Source of the DNA: Paraeggerthella sp964369725
GTDB lineage: Bacteria; Actinomycetota; Coriobacteriia; Coriobacteriales; Eggerthellaceae
Assembly: GCA_964369725.1 (NCBI GenBank)
Contig: CAYJGC010000006.1
Coordinates: 1 to 52,813, forward strand
Direction: 5' to 3'
DNA: 52,813 nucleotides
This document shows, piece by piece, positions 41,463-50,486 of this stretch. Within the stretch, counting starts at the first letter, position 1, and each line of letters begins with the position of its first letter. The notes under the pieces are model-generated. The model saw only the letters and a program-made list of their open reading frames with translations, did not search any database and was not told where the DNA came from. Both the position numbers and the translations under genes were made by a program.

Positions 41463-41930
41463 ATGTCTTTGGAATTGAGTGAGCACTACGACAAAATATA
41501 TACGTATTGCTATTTCAAAGTACGAAACAAAGAAGCAGCTGAAGATTTAACGCAAGAAACATTCCTCAAGTATTTCAAGACGACTCAATATCTCGAAAAA
41601 GGAAAAAAGCTCGCCTTTCTTTATACGGTGGCACGGAATTGTTGCAATGATTATTTTCGTTCACGCCATTGTGAAGAGCATCTTGACAAGGTTGAAGAGT
41701 TTTGTGATGAGGGGATTGAAGATTTGTCTACAACTCTCGCCGTGCGTGAAGCGGTAGCAAAGCTTACTGAAGAAGAACAAGAGATTGTATTTTTGCGCTA
41801 TACCAACGGCCTTACGCTTGGCGAAATTGCCCAATATGTTGGTCTTTCGCGATTTGCCCTGTATCGAAAAATTTCAGCAATTGAACGATGTCTTAAAGAA
41901 CACTTACGAAAGGAGGACTTTTATGAATAA
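41463..41930 (+). CDS. ECF-type RNA polymerase sigma factor
   Basis: 155 residues with region 2 ('YTYCYFKVRNKEAAEDLTQ', 'ETFLKYFKTTQYL', about 13-45) and region 4 ('LTEEEQEIVFLRYTNGLTLGE' spans about 102-122, then 'IAQYVGLSRFALYRKISAIER'). I start it at ATG 41463, which follows AAAGGAGG; an ATG at 41448 lies upstream of that site and is not used. The stop overlaps the start of the next gene by 8 bp. The operon continues with a membrane protein, an ATPase and a permease, so the sigma factor probably controls its own transporter operon. Confidence 0.88.
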   Translation: MSLELSEHYDKIYTYCYFKVRNKEAAEDLTQETFLKYFKTTQYLEKGKKLAFLYTVARNCCNDYFRSRHCEEHLDKVEEFCDEGIEDLSTTLAVREAVAKLTEEEQEIVFLRYTNGLTLGEIAQYVGLSRFALYRKISAIERCLKEHLRKEDFYE

Positions 41931-42636
41931 GAGTATGCGCGACGCGCTTTCAAAGAGCTTTGCAGCGCCTGCTACTCAAAACAAAGAGATTTTTCTTGCG
42001 AATATCCGCTACCCAAAGGCAAGCTACAAAGAAGTATTCTTCTCCCAGATAAGTTACCTGCGCAAGCGCGTTTGGACAGCAACATCCCTATTGATATGTG
42101 TGGCTGCGCTGTTCATACAGTGGGGGGCTTCTGCGCAAAACGACCTAGCAATACTTTCTGCGGTGTTGCCTTTTATTTCTCTGATTGGAATTCTAGAACT
42201 GCATCGCACCACGGCGTTTCGTATGGCAGAAATGGAGCTTGCTTGTAGATACAGTTTGGAAGTTATTACGCTCATGCGCCTCGTGGTGTTGGGGGTGTTG
42301 GGTTTTGTAGCTTTGTTGTCGTTTGTTGTTTTGGCACAGGGAAATGACTATGGCGCGCTGCGTAATCTAGTATATCTGGCGGCTCCTTATTTATTCTGCA
42401 CAGCAGTAAGTTTGTGTATTGTTTCGAAATATCGAGAAAAAGAAGCCAGTTATGTATGTGGTGCGGTTTGCACGATGGTAAGCAGCGTTGTGCTTGCGCT
42501 CGATTTTGTCTACCCCTTTATATATGGCGCATCTTATGTATTTGTGTGGGTTGGAGTGTGTCTGGCATTGGCGGTGCTTCTGATGGTAAGTGTGGCAAAT
42601 TTTAAACATTCTCAAGAGGAGTTGGCATGCAGTTAA
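41923..42636 (+). CDS. Six-helix membrane protein, possible anti-sigma/sensor
   Basis: 237 residues: a hydrophilic, presumably cytoplasmic N-terminus (about 1-45) and six helices (about 50-70, 75-92, 115-140, 150-170, 180-200 and 205-230). I know no named family for it. Its place directly after a sigma-factor gene, with AAAGGAGG and an 8-bp overlap, suggests an anti-sigma role through the N-terminal part, or a permease-associated subunit. Both are inference. It overlaps the ATPase gene by 10 bp. Confidence 0.7.
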   Translation: MNKSMRDALSKSFAAPATQNKEIFLANIRYPKASYKEVFFSQISYLRKRVWTATSLLICVAALFIQWGASAQNDLAILSAVLPFISLIGILELHRTTAFRMAEMELACRYSLEVITLMRLVVLGVLGFVALLSFVVLAQGNDYGALRNLVYLAAPYLFCTAVSLCIVSKYREKEASYVCGAVCTMVSSVVLALDFVYPFIYGASYVFVWVGVCLALAVLLMVSVANFKHSQEELACS

Positions 42637-43487
42637 GTATAGATAGATTATCGAAGCGATATAAAGATAAACTGGCGGTTGATCGGGTATCTTTGCTTAT
42701 GAAGCCGGGAGTGTATGGGCTTTTGGGTGCAAATGGTGCCGGGAAAACAACGCTTATGCGTATGATTTGTGGCATCCTCAAACCTAGCAGTGGGGAAGTT
42801 AAGTTCAACAATGTAGCGGTATCACAAGAAGAGTATCGTGATGTACTCGGGTATCTTCCGCAGGATTTCGGGTATTATCCAGAATTTTCTGCTCAGGATT
42901 TTCTGTATTACATGGCAAGTCTAAAGGGACTAACGAAGGCACAAGCAAAAGCGAAGACACGGGATTTGCTTGAAGTTGTATCGCTTAGTGAGGTGGCAAA
43001 GCGTAAGATTAAAACCTTTTCCGGAGGTATGAAGCAGCGGTTAGGTATTGCGCAGGCATTGCTTAATGATCCGCAAATCTTGGTTCTCGACGAACCCACA
43101 GCAGGTCTTGACCCTAAGGAGCGAGTTCGTTTTCGCAATCTTATATCTGAATTGGGAGAATCTCGCATTGTTTTGCTTTCAACGCACATTGTGTCCGATG
43201 TTGAAAATATTGCAAACGTCATTTTAGTTATGAAAGACGGACAACTTATTCACCAAGGAAGCCTAGGGCAAATCACGCAAGCTATTAAAGGTCGCGTATT
43301 TGAGTGTGTGGTTGATGCTAAAACAGCGGAGGTGCTCATGAGTACCCATTCTGTTATCAATATGCGCGCTGAAGGGTCAGGCACGTTCCTGCGTTTGGTG
43401 TGCGATACGCGTCCTCACGTGAATGCTATAGCGGTTCCAGAAAATTTAGAAGATTTGTACCTTTATTACTTCTCGGAGGTGAACTAG
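42627..43487 (+). CDS. ABC transporter ATP-binding protein (BcrA/CcmA type)
   Basis: 286 residues. Walker A 'GANGAGKTTLMRM' (about 34), Q-loop 'YLPQDFGYYPEF', signature 'FSGGMKQRLGIAQAL' (about 131), Walker B 'ILVLDEPTAGLDP', switch 'LLSTHIVSDVENIAN'. The C-terminal 80 residues are the regulatory tail of this group. It is the ATPase of the ECF-linked transporter, one base upstream of its permease, and overlaps the preceding gene. Confidence 0.92.
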   Translation: MQLSIDRLSKRYKDKLAVDRVSLLMKPGVYGLLGANGAGKTTLMRMICGILKPSSGEVKFNNVAVSQEEYRDVLGYLPQDFGYYPEFSAQDFLYYMASLKGLTKAQAKAKTRDLLEVVSLSEVAKRKIKTFSGGMKQRLGIAQALLNDPQILVLDEPTAGLDPKERVRFRNLISELGESRIVLLSTHIVSDVENIANVILVMKDGQLIHQGSLGQITQAIKGRVFECVVDAKTAEVLMSTHSVINMRAEGSGTFLRLVCDTRPHVNAIAVPENLEDLYLYYFSEVN

Positions 43488-43488
43488 T

Positions 43489-44718
43489 ATGCGCAATTTT
43501 TGGACGCTCGTGCGCTATGAACATAAAAAACTTCTCGGCAAGAAATCTGCCTGGATAGCGATAGGTATTGCTATTGTGCTTATACTGTTTGCGAATATGT
43601 CAAACCTTTTTGGGCCAACTTCTTCATCCTATGCTGTTAAAGAAATGACTAACTACGAAGCAACACAGTACTACAAGCAATTGGCTCTTCAGCTGTCGGG
43701 CGAAGAGCTTGATGAAGAACTTATTTTGGAAGTAAGCGCTGCCTATGACTACCTTATTGAAGCGGGAGTGTATGCGGCGGGAGACAATGTGAGCGACATA
43801 AGCGAAGCTAAAGAGTATGCCGAACAGGTTGCACCTTATGGTAATGTCATCTCTCGTATGGGCTTCATTTATGGAATTGATTTATCCGGTATAACTGAGC
43901 AAGAAGCTTCGGAATTCTATAATCTTGGGCATGAGAAAATAGTGGCAAATGTAGAGAATAGTCCGTTTTATACGGAAGAAGAAGTAGAGAGAATTCTGGC
44001 ATTAGAAGAAGGAATCCAAACGCCTTACATACTCGAGTATACAGCAGGATATAGTAATTTTTTTGCTTCGAATACAACAACTATTGTCATGGTTTTGTTG
44101 CTGACTATATTTCTTGTATCACCCATTTTTTCACGTGAGCAAAAAGATAGAACCGATGCGCTTATTCTGACGACGGGAAGAGGAAAAAGCAGTCTCATTT
44201 CAGCAAAAATTTTCACGGCGGTGTCAATTGCAGTTATGGTGTCAGGGGGATTGTTGCTTGTGGCAATCGGTACGCTTGCTGCAATTTATGGATTCGAAGG
44301 TGCACAAGGCGTGATACAGCTGTTGTTTCCCACGCTGACATATAATTTTACCGTGCTTGACACAGCGGCTGTGTTAGTAGTAGCTACTTTGTTTGCCGCT
44401 ATTTTTCAATCAGCTATTTGTTCGGTACTTTCTGCTGCAACCAAAAATCCTCTCATCCCCATGATTGTAGGATTTATCCTTATATTGGCAGGATCGATGG
44501 GTAACCCCTCCGCACTTCCCATGGTTTTTGCTAAACTGCGCTGCTTTCTTCCGCAGACCATGGGAACTTTTTGGGATGTAGTGGGTACACAGTTTTCATG
44601 GAGCATATTTGGCGTTACCATTTGGCTCTATCAGGCGGTATGTATTGTGGCGGTTATAGCGTCAGCAGCGCTCTTTGCTATTTCTTATCGTATTTTCAAA
44701 AATCACCAGGTGGGGTAG
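43489..44718 (+). CDS. ABC-2-type permease with large external domain
   Basis: 409 residues. A first helix ('SAWIAIGIAIVLILFANM', about 20-37) is followed by a roughly 140-residue acidic extracellular-type domain (about 45-185), then five or six helices. This 'one helix, loop, many helices' plan is common in ABC-2 exporters of antimicrobial or envelope compounds. 'SREQKDRTDALILTTGRGKSSLISAKI' in two parts (about 208-234) is the typical coupling segment. It ends the operon, with a strong terminator 40 bp downstream. Confidence 0.88.
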   Translation: MRNFWTLVRYEHKKLLGKKSAWIAIGIAIVLILFANMSNLFGPTSSSYAVKEMTNYEATQYYKQLALQLSGEELDEELILEVSAAYDYLIEAGVYAAGDNVSDISEAKEYAEQVAPYGNVISRMGFIYGIDLSGITEQEASEFYNLGHEKIVANVENSPFYTEEEVERILALEEGIQTPYILEYTAGYSNFFASNTTTIVMVLLLTIFLVSPIFSREQKDRTDALILTTGRGKSSLISAKIFTAVSIAVMVSGGLLLVAIGTLAAIYGFEGAQGVIQLLFPTLTYNFTVLDTAAVLVVATLFAAIFQSAICSVLSAATKNPLIPMIVGFILILAGSMGNPSALPMVFAKLRCFLPQTMGTFWDVVGTQFSWSIFGVTIWLYQAVCIVAVIASAALFAISYRIFKNHQVG

Positions 44719-44756
44719 CGTTTGATTTCTTGTTGTCTATAAGATAAGTCTCCTTA

Positions 44757-44793
44757 ACTATAGCCTCCTTTTGTTAAAAAAGGGGGCTATAGT
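44757..44793 (+). terminator. Terminator of the ECF/ABC operon
   Basis: A 16-nt stem with one mismatch (44757-44772 with 44778-44793) and a short loop. The T tract is inside the stem and partly after it (TTTG), so it is a strong hairpin with a modest tail. Confidence 0.7.
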
Positions 44794-44865
44794 CGCTTTG
44801 TTTGGGGAGCGCGATGTTCACGCTCCCTGGATTCGCGTGTTCTCTGTATATTTGAGTAAGAAAAT

Positions 44866-46401
44866 CTAAAGAAGGGGAGAGATGGTTCGAAGTATTCCGA
44901 GCGCAATGAATTTCAAAATGCCAAATGAGCCGTGTTTCTTGAAATCTATAAGGTCGAGAGTTATCTCCTTGCACTGTTCCTGCGTATGCAAGAAATCAGC
45001 TTTTATGTCGGCGGTTATTGATGAGCCGTACATCATGGTTGCGCACTCGTAATGCAGATCTAAGCTGCGGTAGTCAAGATTAATAGTGCCCACAATGGCA
45101 CTGGTATCATCAGAAATGAACATTTTTGCATGTATGAAACCAGGCGTATACTCATAAATTTTCACGCCTGCCTCAACGAGACTTGGATAATACGAGCGAT
45201 TTAGGAATTGAACAAATTTTCGATCAGGAATTCCCGGAACAATAAGCCGCACATCAACGCCTGACTTGGCTGCATTGGTGAGCGCGGTAGTCATTTCTCT
45301 GGTGATGATAAGGTAGGGTGAAGTAATATAAACGTAGTCGTTTGCAGTGTTAAGCATGCTCATATAGACGTTTTCGCCAACGGAATCGCCACTCAGGGGA
45401 TCAACGGCATAGGGTTGAATGATGCCATCAGTTTGTGCAGATATGGTTGGTGCGTAGTGGTCGTAGTCTTCAATTTTGCCCGTTTGCATGCTCCACATAG
45501 ACAAAAACATAAGAGTTAGTCCATAGACCGCATCACCTTTCAACATAACGGCTGTGTCTTTCCAATGCCCAAATTTCACTACCTGATTTATGTATTCGTC
45601 GGCAAGATTAATGCCGCCATTGAATCCCACATTGCCGTCAATAACGCAGATTTTGCGGTGATCTCTGTTGTTAAAATCAGCATTAATCAGATGGGTAAAC
45701 TTGTTAAATATTTCGCACTTAATGCCGTATGTTTCTAAGTGTTTGCAAAAGTCGGAAGGAAGCGTCATAAGGCAGCCAAAATCATCGTAAAGCACACGAA
45801 CATCAACACCTGCTTGAGCTTTTTTAATAAGGATCTTCTCTATGGAGTCCCACATGTTTCCTTTTTCAATTATAAACGATTCGATAAAAATGAATTTCTC
45901 AGCCTTTTCTAGCTCTTCAAGCAGGGAAACAAACATGTCTTCACCCAGGGGAAAATATGAGACGTTGGTGTTTTCAAAGAGCGGTGCATGTGCAATTTTT
46001 TGCAGGTAGTCAATTTGCCTCGATGAATGCACTTTGATGTTGTCTGGAATTTTTGGCTGCGGGATATTTTCAATAGACAACTTCAATTCTTTGTCAATTT
46101 GATCGTGAAGTAACTGAGTTTTTTTGCGAGGACGATGAATGCCAAAGGTGAGGTAAAAAATACCTCCCATCAGGGGAAAAAGGAAGAAGAAAATTATCCA
46201 GGCAATTTTGTGTTCAGGGTAGATATTCTTGATGATGACATAGAGCATGCAAAATATGCTTAGAAGAGTCATGCAGCCAATGAGAATTACACTGTAATGT
46301 TCAAATACCGTAAAGACTAAAAACCAAAACGCTACTTGAACAACAATTGACAGCCCAATTAAAATTCCCCGCGAAAGCAAGAGATTCACTATCTTTTTCA
46401 T
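44866..46401 (-). CDS. cls: Cardiolipin synthase (phospholipase D family)
   Basis: About 512 residues. Two or three N-terminal helices are followed by two HKD active sites: 'HRKICVIDGNVGFNGG' and 'HAKMFISDDTSAIVG'. The enzyme makes cardiolipin from phosphatidylglycerol at the membrane. I start it at ATG 46401, which has GGAGGGC 3-5 nt upstream; the longer frame adds 33 residues without a ribosome site. It is transcribed alone and is divergent from priA. Confidence 0.93.
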   Translation of the reverse strand: MKKIVNLLLSRGILIGLSIVVQVAFWFLVFTVFEHYSVILIGCMTLLSIFCMLYVIIKNIYPEHKIAWIIFFFLFPLMGGIFYLTFGIHRPRKKTQLLHDQIDKELKLSIENIPQPKIPDNIKVHSSRQIDYLQKIAHAPLFENTNVSYFPLGEDMFVSLLEELEKAEKFIFIESFIIEKGNMWDSIEKILIKKAQAGVDVRVLYDDFGCLMTLPSDFCKHLETYGIKCEIFNKFTHLINADFNNRDHRKICVIDGNVGFNGGINLADEYINQVVKFGHWKDTAVMLKGDAVYGLTLMFLSMWSMQTGKIEDYDHYAPTISAQTDGIIQPYAVDPLSGDSVGENVYMSMLNTANDYVYITSPYLIITREMTTALTNAAKSGVDVRLIVPGIPDRKFVQFLNRSYYPSLVEAGVKIYEYTPGFIHAKMFISDDTSAIVGTINLDYRSLDLHYECATMMYGSSITADIKADFLHTQEQCKEITLDLIDFKKHGSFGILKFIALGILRTISPLL

Positions 46402-46591
46402 GACGCCCTCCATTAAAAGCGATTCACCCGTCTCGTAGTAATTATAAGGGGAATTGAGAGATTTAGCGCTGAAACGTTCATAATTGTAGCCATAGGGCAA
46501 CTAAGTGAAGGTTTATGTTGCTTGAGAGAAGAGTTTGGATTGAGGTTTGCGCATGCCTCGTGTGTTCGAAAAGGTGTTTCATATATGATGG

Positions 46592-46597
46592 TATACT
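46592..46597 (+). promoter_or_regulatory. -10 element close to the priA start codon
   Basis: TATACT ends 7 nt before the A of the priA ATG, so transcription would begin at or next to the start codon. No Shine-Dalgarno is seen before the ATG. This points to a leaderless mRNA. No clear -35 is present. Confidence 0.4.
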
Positions 46598-46604
46598 GAC
46601 GCGT

Positions 46605-48780
46605 ATGAAACTCGTATCGGTAATTCTTGACATTCCCACACAGGCGCTCGATGCGCCTTATACGTATGCTNNNNNNNNNNNNNNNNNNNNNNNNNNNNNN
46701 NNNNNNNNNNNNNNNNNNNNNNNNNNNNNNNNNNNNNNNNNNNNNNNNNNNNNNNNNNNNNNNNNNNNNNATCGGTAATTCTTGACATTCCCACACAGGC
46801 GCTCGATGCGCCTTATACGTATGCTGTTCCTTTAGATGAAGGTGAAGCGATCGAGTATCCTTTAGAAGTAGGATGTGCGGTATTGGTGCCGTTCGGACAT
46901 CGTCGTGCAGTGGGTTTTGTGGTCGGTTTGTTTGAGTGCGATGAGGATAATTTGCCAGACCACATTAATCCAGAAAAACTGAAGTTCATCATTCGTACGT
47001 TAAGCAAGCCCTATTTTGACGAAGAGGGCGCTGCGTGTGCACAGTGGATGGCGCATTATTATATTGCCCCGCTTTCGTCCTGCGTGCGTTTGTTTACGCC
47101 GCCAGGTGGTGTTCCGCGTATGGTTCGTTCGCGCGAGGGCTACGGGAGGCTTGAGCAGCCAACAGTTGGTGAAGTTGATGATCGTTGGGTTGTTCCTGGT
47201 GAGGCTATTTCTCACTTTATTCCTCGAAAAAATGCCGTTAAGCAGCAACGTATTGTGGAAGCACTTCGCGCGGGAGAGCTTCGCGTGGCAGAGCTTTCGG
47301 CAGAATTTGGTGCGATTAGCTCCGTTATTAAGGCGCTCGAAAAACAGGGTGTTTTGCGTATCGAGCATCGTCGGCGCATGCGTGGATTTTCTCACGAAGA
47401 CTTTCATGCAGCAGAGACCACAAGTTTTACTCCTTCTAAAAAACCTGTGCTTACTCAAGGTCAATCACATGCGCTTACCGTTATTACCGATACTGTTAAT
47501 CGAGGTCAAGGCGAAGTAGTGCTGATTGATGGCGTGACTGGTTCTGGTAAAACCGAAGTATATTTGCAGGCAATTGAGCAGGTGCTTTCTGCGGAAAAAA
47601 CGGCCTGTGTCCTTGTGCCTGAAATCTCGCTCACCCCACAAACGGTGGGACGTTTTCGCGGACGTTTCGGCAATATGGTTGCAGTTATGCATTCGCGTAT
47701 GAGCGCAGGTGAGCGCTTTGATCAGTGGGATTTTATTCAATCCGGTGCAGCCCGTGTGGTGGTAGGTGCACGCAGTGCTTTGTTTACGCCATTAAAAAAC
47801 GTTGGACTTTTTATTATTGATGAAGAGCACGAAGGCTCGTATAAACAAGACAGTTCTCCTCGCTATCATGCCCGTAATGTTGCGGCATGGATGGCAAAGC
47901 GCTCAGGTGCTACGCTGGTTTTAGGTTCAGCAACGCCCGCTATCGAGACGTTGCATGCTTGCGCAAAACGCAGTGATTGGCATAGTGTGCAGCTACCTGA
48001 GCGCGCTAATGGTCGTCCTCTTCCAAAAATTCATGTTGTTGATATGGCGGCTGAGTTTGGAAGCGGCTCTCGTTCAATGTTCTCTGGCGCACTAACGCGC
48101 GCACTTCAAGAGGAGCTTGTGCAGGGCCACAAAGCAGTTCTCTTGCTTAATCAACGAGGGTTTGCAAAATTTTTACTGTGTCGTGAGTGCGGGTTTGTCC
48201 CCCAATGCTCTTCGTGTTCTACTTCGCTCACGTATCACGACAAAGGAAATTTCCTTGTTTGTCATCACTGTGGTCATAAAGCTGCTACTCCTTCAGTATG
48301 CCCCGAATGCGGAAGTCCGTATTTGAAAAAATTCGGTGCAGGCACTCAGCGTGTGGAGGCAGAGCTGCGTGCGCTTCTTGATGAGTTGCCTGGTGTGGGT
48401 TCTGATGTACCTGTGGTGCGCATGGATGCTGACACCACTTCGGGTAAAGGCGCTCATCAGCGCTTGCTTGAAGAGTTTGCTGCCGCGGATGCTGCCGTGT
48501 TATTGGGTACGCAAATGATTGCCAAGGGTTTAGATTTTGAAGATGTTACGCTGGTAGGTGTTATCAATGCGGATACTATGTTGAACTTACCCGATTACCG
48601 CGCAGCTGAGCGTACGTTTGACTTGATCGAGCAAGTTGCAGGCCGCGCAGGCCGCGCCATATTATCTGGACGAGTTTTTGTGCAAACATATGAGGCCAAA
48701 TCTACCCCTATTCGCGCTGCGGCTTCGTACGACCGCGCTATGTTTCTGCGCGCTGAGTTGCCAAAGCGTCGCTTGCTTGG
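46605..48780 (+). CDS. priA: Primosomal replication-restart helicase PriA, split by assembly gaps, 3' end missing
   Basis: The gene starts at ATG 46605 ('MKLVSVILDIPTQALDAPY'). Removing the first N run and one copy of the 55-bp duplication restores one continuous frame (22 codons, then on from 46826), so the first break is not biological. The helicase has Walker A 'GVTGSGKTE', 'IIDEEHEGSYK', the zinc-binding 'CRECGFVPQCSSC' and 'CHHCGHKAATPSVCPECGS', and 'QVAGRAGR'. About 673 residues are visible before the second gap, against about 730 in E. coli, so the last 60-100 residues are lost in it. PriA restarts collapsed replication forks. Confidence 0.93.
46616..46670 (+). repeat. 55-bp copy repeated directly after the first gap (46771-46825)
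   Basis: These 55 bases are identical to those at 46771-46825. One copy ends at the gap and the other starts at it. That is the pattern of two contig ends sharing a k-mer (k=55). It is an assembly artefact rather than a genomic repeat. Confidence 0.9.
46671..46770. other. Assembly gap (100 N), probably of true length minus 55
   Basis: A fixed-size run of N. Because the flanks overlap by 55 bp, no sequence is likely to be missing. Confidence 0.95.
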
Positions 48781-48880
48781 NNNNNNNNNNNNNNNNNNNN
48801 NNNNNNNNNNNNNNNNNNNNNNNNNNNNNNNNNNNNNNNNNNNNNNNNNNNNNNNNNNNNNNNNNNNNNNNNNNNNNNNN
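48781..48880. other. Assembly gap (100 N) of unknown true length
   Basis: A fixed-size run of N inside the 3' part of priA. The flanks share no overlap, so sequence is missing: at least the end of priA and perhaps further genes. The TTG TAG after the gap being in frame with priA is chance, as the gap length is arbitrary. Confidence 0.95.
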
Positions 48881-48990
48881 TTGTAGAGGCAGGTAAGCCT
48901 GGTTGATTCGCAAAGTCAACCGGACGCTTACGCCTGAAATTGTGCAGGCAAAGTGCTTTTTGCCCTAAAATAGAATATTAATATTCTTCA

Positions 48991-48999
48991 TGTTATAAT
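48991..48999 (+). promoter_or_regulatory. Extended -10 promoter of rpoD
   Basis: TGTTATAAT (TGn plus TATAAT) lies 73 bp before the rpoD start. A short GGCAAA/TTTGCC hairpin at about 48949-48966 may end the preceding transcript. Confidence 0.55.
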
Positions 49000-49071
49000 G
49001 AACAGCTGTTTCTTTGTGACCGGAGTTTGCTCATATGAATGAGACTCCATCCAGCTTGAAAGGACTCACAC

Positions 49072-50322
49072 GTGGCTCAAGCCCAAAATAAACAAGCAAT
49101 TGATGAAACGAATAACAAGTCTATGACGGGAAACCTTGATGCATCGCTTGACGATGAAATGCTCGATGATGTTGATGACGAGCCTGAAGTTGATCCAGAT
49201 GTAGCAAGTGAAGCTCCGCTTGACAACGAGAAACCAGACCCAAGTCTTTCAGATGGCGAAGATGAAGATTTGCTTGAGGGAATTCCCGAGGAAGAGCTTA
49301 AGGCAGTGAGCGAAGTTCCTTTGCCTAAGGTTGGAGGAAAAAGCGGACGCGTTCGCTCTAACGTGCGTAAGCGCAATCCTGATGCAGCTGTGACCATGCT
49401 TACGGGCGACCCTGTACGTATGTATCTCAAAGAAATCGGTAAGGTTCCGTTGCTGAATGCAGCAGAAGAAATTGACCTTGCTATGAAAATTGAAGCTGGT
49501 GTAGCAGCTACTGAAGAGCTTGATCATGCCGAAGAAGAGGGTATTGAACTTGATCGTCGCGAAAAGCGTCGTCTTGGCCGCATTGAGCAGTTGGGTCTTG
49601 ATGCAAAACAACAGCTTATCGAAGCAAACCTTCGTCTCGTGGTTTCAATTGCAAAGCGCTATGTTGGACGTGGCATGCTGTTCTTAGACTTAATTCAAGA
49701 AGGAAACCTCGGTCTTATTCGTGCGGTTGAAAAATTTGACTACACCAAAGGTTTCAAATTCTCAACCTATGCAACTTGGTGGATTCGTCAGGCAATTACA
49801 CGTGCTATTGCGGATCAGGCGCGCACCATTCGTATCCCTGTACATATGGTTGAGACCATTAATAAGCTGGTGCGCATACAGCGTCAGCTATTGCAAGACC
49901 TTGGTCGCGAACCTACGCCAGAAGAAATTGGCGAAGAAATGGGATTGCCTGCTGAACGCGTTCGTGAGATTCAAAAGATTTCTCAAGAGCCGGTATCGCT
50001 TGAAACACCCATTGGTGAAGAGGAAGATTCTCAGCTCGGTGACTTCATTGAAGACGATGCTGCAGTTGTTCCCCCTGATGCCGCAAGTTTTTCTATGCTT
50101 CAAGAGCAGCTTGGTAAAGTGCTTGAAGGTCTTGCTGAGCGTGAGCGCAAGGTTATTGCATTGCGTTTTGGTTTGGAAGACGGACATCCACGCACGCTTG
50201 AAGAGGTGGGACGTGAATTTGGTGTAACGCGTGAGCGTATTCGCCAAATCGAAAGCAAGACGCTTGCGAAATTGAGGCATCCATCGCGTTCGTCGAAGCT
50301 AAAAGATTACTTGGAAGATTAA
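49072..50322 (+). CDS. rpoD: Primary sigma factor RpoD/SigA
   Basis: 416 residues. An acidic N-terminus (about 15-80) is followed by region 1.2 ('DPVRMYLKEIGKVPLL'), region 2 with the core-binding and -10-reading helices ('RLVVSIAKRYVGRGMLFLDL', 'FSTYATWWIRQAITRA'), region 3 and region 4 ('VGREFGVTRERIRQIESK', the -35 reader). It is the housekeeping sigma. The start is GTG with AAAGGA 7 nt upstream. A strong terminator follows the stop. This gene confirms that the -10 and -35 elements used here should be read as sigma-70 type. Confidence 0.97.
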   Translation: MAQAQNKQAIDETNNKSMTGNLDASLDDEMLDDVDDEPEVDPDVASEAPLDNEKPDPSLSDGEDEDLLEGIPEEELKAVSEVPLPKVGGKSGRVRSNVRKRNPDAAVTMLTGDPVRMYLKEIGKVPLLNAAEEIDLAMKIEAGVAATEELDHAEEEGIELDRREKRRLGRIEQLGLDAKQQLIEANLRLVVSIAKRYVGRGMLFLDLIQEGNLGLIRAVEKFDYTKGFKFSTYATWWIRQAITRAIADQARTIRIPVHMVETINKLVRIQRQLLQDLGREPTPEEIGEEMGLPAERVREIQKISQEPVSLETPIGEEEDSQLGDFIEDDAAVVPPDAASFSMLQEQLGKVLEGLAERERKVIALRFGLEDGHPRTLEEVGREFGVTRERIRQIESKTLAKLRHPSRSSKLKDYLED

Positions 50323-50326
50323 GATT

Positions 50327-50357
50327 CCGGCGGCCTTTGAGCCGCCGGATTTTCTTT
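50327..50357 (+). terminator. rpoD terminator
   Basis: A perfect 8-bp GC-rich stem (50327-50334 with 50341-50348) with a 6-nt loop is followed by ATTTTCTTT. Confidence 0.92.
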
Positions 50358-50486
50358 AAGAGAGACTTAAAATATACGGAGTTTTTTCGCAACTAAAGAC
50401 AAGCCACGATTAAAAGAGTACGGTAGCGAGAGATGCAGTTACCTCTTATGCGCGCGGTTACTTGCTAGCTTGATGGGAATGAGAAT

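Noticed and set aside
46616..46825. Genuine 55-bp tandem repeat in priA
   Set aside because: The copies meet exactly at a run of 100 N and the frame is restored by collapsing them, which marks an assembly overlap.
48881..48886. In-frame TTG TAG as the natural end of priA
   Set aside because: The N run has an arbitrary length, so the frame across it means nothing.
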